Below are positions 1-5,259 of a DNA stretch of 18,872 nt, in pieces; position 1 is the first letter of the stretch; every line of letters starts with the position of its first letter. The DNA lies in assembly GCA_015233755.1 (NCBI GenBank), contig JADFXA010000014.1, positions 1 to 18,872 on the forward strand. The letters are read 5' to 3'. Source of the stretch: Desulfamplus sp. (GTDB taxonomy: Bacteria > Desulfobacterota > Desulfobacteria > Desulfobacterales > Desulfobacteraceae). The notes beneath the pieces are model-generated. The model was not told where the DNA came from and ran no database searches. It saw nothing but the letters and a program-made list of their open reading frames with translations. Both the position numbers and the translations under genes were made by a program.

Positions 1-1
1 T

Positions 2-226
2 TATATTTTAGCCAGAACCATTATCTCTCCAATTACTTATCTTAAAGACGCTGCTTTTTTAATTGCTCAAGGCCGTTTAGATGAAAAAATTGATATCCAA
101 AGGAGAGATGAGTTGGGTGAATTAGCCAGCAGTTTTGTCAATATGCGAGATGCTATTCGCAAAAAAATAGATGATCTTCATGTGTTGAATAGTATTATTG
201 AGGAAAAAATAAAATCCTTGTTGTAG
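2..226 (+). CDS. HAMP-domain protein, C-terminal fragment (sensor kinase or receptor remnant)
   Basis: Reading from base 2 gives 74 residues that enter the window open and stop at a TAG. The peptide reads as the cytoplasmic end of a membrane segment (ARTIISPITYL) followed by a full HAMP domain, with the typical second-helix pattern RRDELGELASSFVNMRDAI and a short coiled stretch (KKIDDLHVLNSIIEEKIK). HAMP domains couple transmembrane sensors to a kinase, cyclase or methyl-accepting output. No output domain follows: the frame closes 48 residues after the DELGEL motif. The stop lies inside the codons for the receiver domain of the next gene, one frame away. Either this is a kinase that lost its catalytic core, or it was fused to the downstream regulator and is split by a one-base frame change. 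The HAMP call is solid; the nature of the whole protein cannot be told because the 5' end is outside the window. Confidence 0.75.
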   Translation, partial: YILARTIISPITYLKDAAFLIAQGRLDEKIDIQRRDELGELASSFVNMRDAIRKKIDDLHVLNSIIEEKIKSLL

Positions 227-249
227 ATGATGATGCTTCTCACCGCACA

Positions 250-1611
250 ATGCTCAAAACTTTGATGACAAGATGGGGTTATGAGATACACCTTGCAGAT
301 GATGGCTCTTCTGGGGTTGATAGGGTGCATCAGGAACATTTTGACATTGTGCTTATGGATATGAAGATGCTTAAAATGTCAGGAATGGAGGCATTGGAAA
401 AGATATGTAATTATAATCCTGCTCTTCCAGTAATCATAATGACTGCTTACTCCTCAATTGAGACTGCTGTAGAGGCTCTTAAAAATGGAGCTTATGATTA
501 TATGACAAAGCCTCTTGATTTTGATAAGCTAAAATTAACCATATCCCACATAATTGAGACTATATATCTAAAAAATGAGAATATTGATCTTAAAAAACGG
601 TTAAATCAAAATTTTAATCGTGAAAACATAATAGGCAAAAGTCCTGCAATTACAGCTCTGCTTGATACAGTGGAACTTGCAGCTCCGTCTGACGCAAATA
701 TCCTTATAATTGGTGGTTCAGGTACAGGAAAAGAGCTTATTGCAAGTGCAATTCATTATAACAGTCCACGTAAAGATATGCCTTTTATACGTATTAACTG
801 TGCCGCAATTACAGAAACATTGTTGGAGTCTGAGCTGTTTGGACATGAAAAAGGTTCTTTTACAGGTGCAGATAAAAGGCGTAAAGGAAGATTCCTCCAG
901 GCACATGGAGGTAGTATTCTGTTAGACGAGATTGGAGAGATGAGCCTTGCTATGCAGGCAAAGCTGCTCAGAGTACTTCAAGAAAAAGAGATAACACCTG
1001 TTGGGAGTGAAGAAAATATCAGAGTAGATGTACGTGTTATTGCTTCAACTAATCGTGATTTGAAGAAGATGGCAGCAGACGGTAGATTTAGAGAGGATCT
1101 CTACTTTAGACTTAATGTTGTTACACTCGAAATACCCCCTTTAAGCTCCAGAAGTGAAGATATACCATCTTTAGCTTTGCATTTTCTCAAGCTATTTTCA
1201 CAAAAAAACCATCGTGATATTAAAGGGTTTACACCGGAAGCTATGGATTCGATGATACGATATGGTTGGCCCGGTAATGTTAGAGAGCTTATGAACTCTA
1301 TTGAAAGGGCTGTAGTTCTTGCAAGGTCAGATTATCTATCTTTAGAAGACTTTCCTTTTATAACACAGCTCAATAACATCAATGCCAATAGTCCTACTAT
1401 ACCACAAGTCGTACAACATACAGCTGTATCTAATTCCAGTTCAACTTACATTGCTACAATATCAGAAGATAGTTCTCTTGTGGATATTGAACGAGACGCT
1501 GTTTTAAGAACACTTGAATCTGCTAATGGTAATAGAAGCGAAACTGCAAGGAGGCTTGGTATTACACGTAAAACTCTATTGAAGAAACTTAGGCTTTATG
1601 GAAAAGCATGA
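250..1611 (+). CDS. NtrC-family sigma-54-dependent response regulator
   Basis: This is a transcriptional activator that opens sigma-54 promoters by ATP hydrolysis after phosphorylation. From the ATG at 250 (453 aa) it has most of a receiver domain, with phospho-acceptor D37 (VLMDM), T65 and K87 (TKP). A sigma-54 AAA+ domain spans about 125-360: Walker A GGSGTGKE 155-162, sigma-54-contacting loop GSFTGA 202-207, Walker B LLDE around 224-227, and WPGNVREL. A Fis-type helix-turn-helix occupies the last ~30 residues (SETARRLGITRKTLLKKL). The first receiver strand and its acidic pair (KILVVDDD) are encoded just upstream at 211-234 in the same frame. However, no ATG, GTG or TTG lies between the in-frame TGA at 199-201 and the ATG at 250, so the annotated start gives a receiver lacking its metal-binding aspartates. 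The real protein probably starts upstream, through a frameshift or an indel (see findings). Cognate promoters are not visible. Confidence 0.88.
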   Translation: MLKTLMTRWGYEIHLADDGSSGVDRVHQEHFDIVLMDMKMLKMSGMEALEKICNYNPALPVIIMTAYSSIETAVEALKNGAYDYMTKPLDFDKLKLTISHIIETIYLKNENIDLKKRLNQNFNRENIIGKSPAITALLDTVELAAPSDANILIIGGSGTGKELIASAIHYNSPRKDMPFIRINCAAITETLLESELFGHEKGSFTGADKRRKGRFLQAHGGSILLDEIGEMSLAMQAKLLRVLQEKEITPVGSEENIRVDVRVIASTNRDLKKMAADGRFREDLYFRLNVVTLEIPPLSSRSEDIPSLALHFLKLFSQKNHRDIKGFTPEAMDSMIRYGWPGNVRELMNSIERAVVLARSDYLSLEDFPFITQLNNINANSPTIPQVVQHTAVSNSSSTYIATISEDSSLVDIERDAVLRTLESANGNRSETARRLGITRKTLLKKLRLYGKA

Positions 1612-1709
1612 TGTATGACTTTCAACAGTATAAAACTCAGGTCTAACTTGTTCAAATTACTATTAATATTTTAAACCAATGTATAACAAATGGAGTTGTA
1701 TAAAATATT

Positions 1710-2051
1710 ATGCCTGTTATAGTAAAAACTGCTTTTTTATTAATTCTGTCAAATATTTTTATGACCTTTGCATGGTATGCTCATTTAAAAAAACTTAATG
1801 ATAAAGCATGGATTGTTGCTGCACTCATAAGTTGGGGAGTTGCTTTTTTTGAATATATGATTCAAGTCCCTGCTAATCGTATCGGACATACGGAGTTAAC
1901 TCTTGCCCAATTAAAAATATTACAAGAGGTTATAACCCTATCCGTATTTCTGCCATTTTCAATTTTCTATATGGGACAGCCCGTTAAGCTTGATTTTGTC
2001 TGGGCTGGTTTCTGTATTCTTGGGGCTGTATATTTTATTTTTAGATCATAA
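1710..2051 (+). CDS. DUF486/DMT-family small membrane protein
   Basis: This 113-residue protein is almost entirely hydrophobic, with four predicted membrane helices at about 4-24, 33-51, 70-88 and 94-111. Its N-terminus (residues 2-25, ending FAWYAHLK) and the mid segment with AFFEYMIQVPANRIGH match the DUF486 family of short drug/metabolite-transporter-like proteins, which are usually 110-120 residues. Such proteins are thought to work as dimers in the inner membrane; the substrate is unknown. A GGAG at 1692-1695 is the nearest ribosome-binding candidate, but its 14-base spacing to the ATG is long. The gene follows the response regulator by 98 bases and is convergent with the acyltransferase gene, with only 27 bases between the two stops and no clear terminator there. 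Confidence 0.8.
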   Translation: MPVIVKTAFLLILSNIFMTFAWYAHLKKLNDKAWIVAALISWGVAFFEYMIQVPANRIGHTELTLAQLKILQEVITLSVFLPFSIFYMGQPVKLDFVWAGFCILGAVYFIFRS

Positions 2052-2078
2052 GTTGTCTGTGTTGTGATAGAATAATCT

Positions 2079-2735
2079 TTAATGTTGAGTAAAAAGCCTT
2101 GGAGTCATAGTTTGTTCAAGCTGTTGACGTTGAGCTTCAAACTCTTCAGGCGTATTAGCTGGCTCAAAGCATATCTCATCACCAAACAAGAGTGTAACTT
2201 GTGCAAATGGTTTTGGTACCATGAACCTATCCCATGAGTTGAAAAACCACGCCTTATCAGCAAATGTGTAGAAAGGAACGATAATGGCATTGCTCTCTTT
2301 TGCCATCTTAATGACACCTGCCTTTACCTTCCCTATAGGACCTCTTGGACCGTCAAGGATATGAGCACCAAAGTGATAACGATTCAAATGCTCTATCATC
2401 TCAACCATTGCCGCTTTGCCACCCTTTGAAGACGATCCCCTTGCAGTGTGCCACCCTGTTCTGTTAGCAACTCCTGCAATCAGTTCCCCATCGCGGCTTT
2501 GACTTATCATAAGTCCTGGATTAAGATGGGCATAAGTTTTAAAATGTCGGATTGCAGAAAAAAATTGCTGATGCCATACACAAAGAAGAACTGTCTTTCC
2601 CTCTTTTAGACGATTTTGCCATTTATCTTCATTTACAGTTTTAAAACGAAATGTCATGGCATAGAGTCTTATGAAACAGTAGATAAAAGCGATAAATGGC
2701 TTTGTATATATTATGAATTTGAACCTTTTTAACAT
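2079..2735 (-). CDS. DUF374 lysophospholipid acyltransferase-like protein
   Basis: This 218-residue protein has the layout of the DUF374 branch of the LPLAT acyltransferase superfamily. These enzymes transfer acyl chains to lipid or lipid A-type acceptors at the inner membrane of Gram-negative bacteria. Visible features are a hydrophobic N-terminal segment (about 7-30), the catalytic-histidine block WHQQFF with H55, SQSRDGELIA at 78-87, RGSSSKGG at 99-106, and DGPRGP at 128-133, which is the family's acceptor-site signature. The classical HX4D motif is not intact, as is usual for this branch. The start is supported by an AAGGAG about nine bases upstream. It lies 97 bases downstream of the TrmJ-type gene on the same strand and may be read through from it. 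The exact acyl acceptor cannot be told from the sequence. Confidence 0.85.
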   Translation of the reverse strand: MLKRFKFIIYTKPFIAFIYCFIRLYAMTFRFKTVNEDKWQNRLKEGKTVLLCVWHQQFFSAIRHFKTYAHLNPGLMISQSRDGELIAGVANRTGWHTARGSSSKGGKAAMVEMIEHLNRYHFGAHILDGPRGPIGKVKAGVIKMAKESNAIIVPFYTFADKAWFFNSWDRFMVPKPFAQVTLLFGDEICFEPANTPEEFEAQRQQLEQTMTPRLFTQH

Positions 2736-2832
2736 TGAGGCTGCTCCTTTGAATTTTTAATTCCGCAATATCTTATTTGTCCAATAACTATCTATGTAAT
2801 AATCTGACGTTGTAATCAATACAAAGTGTCTA

Positions 2833-3651
2833 TTATGGTTTTCTCTGACTATTGACCCACTCTATTTTACTCATCAATCCCCTTATAATTCTTACATCAC
2901 GCTCTGTTAATCCGGCTCTCCCAAAGATATTTCTAAAAGTTCTTAAAAGATGGTCAGGGTTCTGAGGATCAAGGAACTCAATCTCGCATAAAGCCTTTTT
3001 AGTATGATCATACATCTGCTCAAGAGCTTCAATTGTAGCTGGTGTTTTTTTTTGGGGGGGGGAGGCGTCCGTAGTAAATGAGTCTTTATTTGTAAATCTG
3101 TTACTCTCATCTATTTGTTTAGTAATAATTGCTGTTTCAATAGAGTCATTAACTGATCGTTTTTTCATGGCTTTGGCTATTTCATAAAGCAATATACCCA
3201 GAGCGTGAGATAAGTTCATGGATGGAAATCCATCGTCAGTTGGAATTGTGATAAAGTGCTGGCAAAGGGTAAGCTCTTCAGTTGTTAAGCCATTATCTTC
3301 ACGACCAAGAACAAGTGAACATCTCATATTATCATCAATTTTTGCAAATGCCTCTCCAGCAAGTTCAGGGGTGAAAAAATTTTTCCTATATTTTCCAAAA
3401 CGCCGAGTAGTGCCAAAAGCCACATGAGAATCTGCAAGAGCTTCAGCAAGTGTATTGAATACCTTTGAATCAATAAGCAGATGTTGAGCATTTAACGCCA
3501 TCTTTCTTGCCTGTAGAGAGTTATATCTTTTGCATGGATTTACAAGTCTAAGGTTGTTAAAGCCAAAATTCATCATAACTCTGCAGACAGACCCCACATT
3601 GATAGGTCCCTGAGGTTCAACAAGAATTACTGTAAAATTATCATGGAGCAT
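2833..3651 (-). CDS. trmJ: TrmJ-type tRNA 2'-O-methyltransferase (SPOUT family)
   Basis: This 272-residue protein matches TrmJ, which methylates the ribose at position 32 of several tRNAs using S-adenosylmethionine. Motif 1 is GPINVGSVCR (15-24), with the catalytic arginine and the asparagine. Motif 2 is LVLGREDNGL (113-122). Motif 3 is PSMNLSHALGILLYE (143-157), which forms the trefoil-knot cofactor site. A C-terminal helical region (about 206-266, with HLLRTFRNIFGRAGLTERDV) is the usual tRNA-binding/dimer domain. The linker between them (about 163-205) is longer and more polar than in standard members. It is encoded partly by nine C followed by nine A, an unstable tract. An extended -10 promoter sits 31-61 bases upstream; no Shine-Dalgarno sequence is seen before the ATG. 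TrmH-type paralogues are the alternative, but motif details and C-terminal extension favour TrmJ. Confidence 0.87.
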   Translation of the reverse strand: MLHDNFTVILVEPQGPINVGSVCRVMMNFGFNNLRLVNPCKRYNSLQARKMALNAQHLLIDSKVFNTLAEALADSHVAFGTTRRFGKYRKNFFTPELAGEAFAKIDDNMRCSLVLGREDNGLTTEELTLCQHFITIPTDDGFPSMNLSHALGILLYEIAKAMKKRSVNDSIETAIITKQIDESNRFTNKDSFTTDASPPQKKTPATIEALEQMYDHTKKALCEIEFLDPQNPDHLLRTFRNIFGRAGLTERDVRIIRGLMSKIEWVNSQRKP

Positions 3652-3681
3652 ATTATAATTAAAACTTAAAGTTTATTTTAG

Positions 3682-3712
3682 ATTATAGCAAAACAATTGA
3701 AAAGCGATTCAA
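3682..3712 (-). promoter_or_regulatory. Predicted extended -10 promoter for the TrmJ-type gene
   Basis: On the minus strand TGC directly precedes a perfect TATAAT (TATAAT at 3687-3682, TGC at 3690-3688), a textbook extended -10 element. A weak -35 (TTGAAT, 3712-3707) lies 19 bases upstream of the hexamer. The likely transcript start is about 24 bases before the ATG. Other AT-rich hexamers nearby are poorer. Confidence 0.55.
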
Positions 3713-3738
3713 AATTTCATCAGGTGTTAAAACAACAA

Positions 3739-3782
3739 ACCCCTTTTACCACAACCCTATAAGGATCATTGTAAAAAGGGGT
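3739..3782 (-). terminator. Rho-independent-like terminator after the ferredoxin gene
   Basis: A nine-base inverted repeat (ACCCCTTTT at 3739-3747 pairing with AAAAGGGGT at 3774-3782) has a 26-base loop. On the minus strand it is followed by a T-rich run (TTTGTTGTTTT). It lies 26 bases past the ferredoxin stop and before the TrmJ-type promoter, a sensible place to end the ferredoxin transcript. The large loop makes this only moderately sure. Confidence 0.55.
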
Positions 3783-3808
3783 ATTGGAGAACAACATTAG
3801 AAAATATT

Positions 3809-3997
3809 TTAGTCTTCTTCTACAACAATAGCATTCTCTTCACATACTTCTACACAGCTTTCACAACCCATGCACTCTTCAGCATTTACAGGAACTGATT
3901 TTCCATCTTCCATCTCAAAAACCTGAACTGGACATACATCAACACACTCTTCACAACCTACACATTTTGACTCATCAACAATTGGGTTAAACGCCAT
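3809..3997 (-). CDS. 2[4Fe-4S] ferredoxin
   Basis: This 62-residue acidic protein carries two complete four-cysteine cluster motifs: C12-x2-C15-x2-C18-x3-C22-P and C42-x2-C45-x2-C48-x3-C52. This is the clostridial-type ferredoxin that shuttles low-potential electrons in the cytoplasm of anaerobes. The second motif is followed by E rather than the usual P, a small deviation. The length is typical. An excellent AGGAGG nine bases before the ATG suggests high expression, and the terminator-like hairpin behind it suggests a monocistronic transcript. Its redox partners are not in the window. Confidence 0.95.
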   Translation of the reverse strand: MAFNPIVDESKCVGCEECVDVCPVQVFEMEDGKSVPVNAEECMGCESCVEVCEENAIVVEED

Positions 3998-4232
3998 CTT
4001 TAAAATCCTCCTAAGGAATAAAAAATAATTAAGATAAAAAGTAAAACAACAAATTAACTGGCAGAAACAATACCTGTCCAGTATTACAGTTAAGTTATAA
4101 CCAATATCATTACAATAAAAAAATGCCTTTATAACAGGTAAAAACTCAAATCAAGTATTTTATATATTTTATAGTTAAGCATTTACAATTAAATGCTGAT
4201 TGCAAGTAGAGCATCAAGTTTTTCTAACTATC
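3998..4232. other. 235-base intergenic region upstream of the ferredoxin gene
   Basis: This is the longest gene-free stretch in the window and is very AT-rich. It must hold the ferredoxin promoter, but I see no convincing -35/-10 pair: TATAAA at 4130-4125 has only a weak TTGATT 15 bases upstream. A seven-base palindrome (AGCATTT/AAATGCT, 4178-4197) lies 36 bases past the stop of the upstream gene. It could slow or end its transcript, but no T-run follows on the minus strand. Confidence 0.4.
4007..4012 (-). promoter_or_regulatory. Strong Shine-Dalgarno of the ferredoxin gene
   Basis: A perfect AGGAGG on the minus strand lies nine bases before the ferredoxin ATG. It is the strongest ribosome-binding site I can point to in the window and fixes the start. 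Confidence 0.85.
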
Positions 4233-5165
4233 TTATATTATGGCTATAATTTGCTCCATAATATCTCCAGAGATTTCAAATAATTGACAATCAGAATTTA
4301 AAGTTGATCTTTTTTCTTTGTGCATTTTTAAAGTATCAATGTCAAGCATCAATTTACTCTTATCGCTGATATATATAATAAAATCGGCAACAGCTCTACT
4401 CGTTGTGATAAAAGAGTTAGATGATAACTCATCAAAAATAGATTTTTTTGAAATAAAAAAAGATAGCCATGAACGCAATCTCTGTTCAGTCATCAACTCT
4501 CCTCTATCTGTCATCAATGAGATTCTATTTTTAATCAATGGCTGGTTGTTCAATATTTCGCTATTTAATGTTTGACCGTCAACTTCATGGATATCTTGGA
4601 TAATATAATTATCTTCAATATCTCCTTTTAGCTGTGCAAAGATATTTGACTCAAGCTCTTCAATTGATGCTAATTTTTGATCAACATCTTCATTTTCTTT
4701 ATCTGCAATAGCTGCAAGCCTTAAAAAAAGAAGGGCATTATCAATATTTTTTTTAAAGCTATCTCCAATAAAATCTCTTTGATCAATTTTTTTCTGATTG
4801 TTAGATGTAAACCCTTTTTCTATTTGTGATCTGATGGCAAAAATATCACTATCACTTGTGAAATATGGATTCTCCCTAAAAATAGATTGCAAATAACCTT
4901 TTTTAGTCTGTTTACCATAATTTGAATCTGCCCAAGCTCTCCACGACTTAACCGAATTTAGCAAAGGTTGCAACTCTTCTGGAGTTAGTGTGATTGGCTC
5001 AATAACATTTTTCTCTTTCCACAATGTGTTAAACCAATCAGATTCAGATGTGTGAAGCTCATCAACAGATGATGTGCTAAGATAGATAAACGAATCAAAG
5101 TAATTTATAATAGACTCAGCATCAAATTGAGTTAAAGATGTAAATGGAAAAAAAATTGGTTTCAT
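4233..5165 (-). CDS. Unrecognised ~310-residue protein (KPIFFPFT N-terminus)
   Basis: This is a polar protein of 310 residues without signal peptide or membrane helix. I do not recognise a characterised domain. The start is placed at the ATG at 5165 (MKPIFFPFTSL) rather than nine codons upstream, because AAGG lies eight bases before it while the upstream ATG has no ribosome-binding site. The middle is rich in charged residues and probably helical (about 115-190). A similar opening (KPI-FPFT) is, from memory, seen in conserved hypothetical proteins of Desulfobacterota; this is not verified. It follows the cysteine synthase/CysRS-like fusion by 94 bases on the same strand and could be co-transcribed, but no shared function can be argued. 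Confidence 0.75.
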   Translation of the reverse strand: MKPIFFPFTSLTQFDAESIINYFDSFIYLSTSSVDELHTSESDWFNTLWKEKNVIEPITLTPEELQPLLNSVKSWRAWADSNYGKQTKKGYLQSIFRENPYFTSDSDIFAIRSQIEKGFTSNNQKKIDQRDFIGDSFKKNIDNALLFLRLAAIADKENEDVDQKLASIEELESNIFAQLKGDIEDNYIIQDIHEVDGQTLNSEILNNQPLIKNRISLMTDRGELMTEQRLRSWLSFFISKKSIFDELSSNSFITTSRAVADFIIYISDKSKLMLDIDTLKMHKEKRSTLNSDCQLFEISGDIMEQIIAII

Positions 5166-5173
5166 GCTTAATA

Positions 5174-5177
5174 CCTT
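5174..5177 (-). promoter_or_regulatory. Ribosome-binding site deciding the start of the 310-residue protein
   Basis: AAGG on the minus strand sits eight bases before the ATG at 5165. The alternative ATG at 5192 has no purine-rich sequence at the right distance. Confidence 0.45.
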
Positions 5178-5259
5178 ATTGCAATTATACAAATATAAAT
5201 GTCAGTGGTGTTATGCACCACATTTGATGAATATGGGCTTTACGTGGTTATTAAAAGTG

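Noticed and set aside
2052..2078. Bidirectional terminator between the convergent DUF486 and acyltransferase genes
   Set aside because: Only a four-base outer pairing could be found and no T-run; not supported.
4071..4140. TACCTGT...ACAGGTA inverted repeat upstream of the ferredoxin gene
   Set aside because: Arms are only seven bases and 56 bases apart, in very AT-rich DNA; could easily be chance and no promoter aligns with it.
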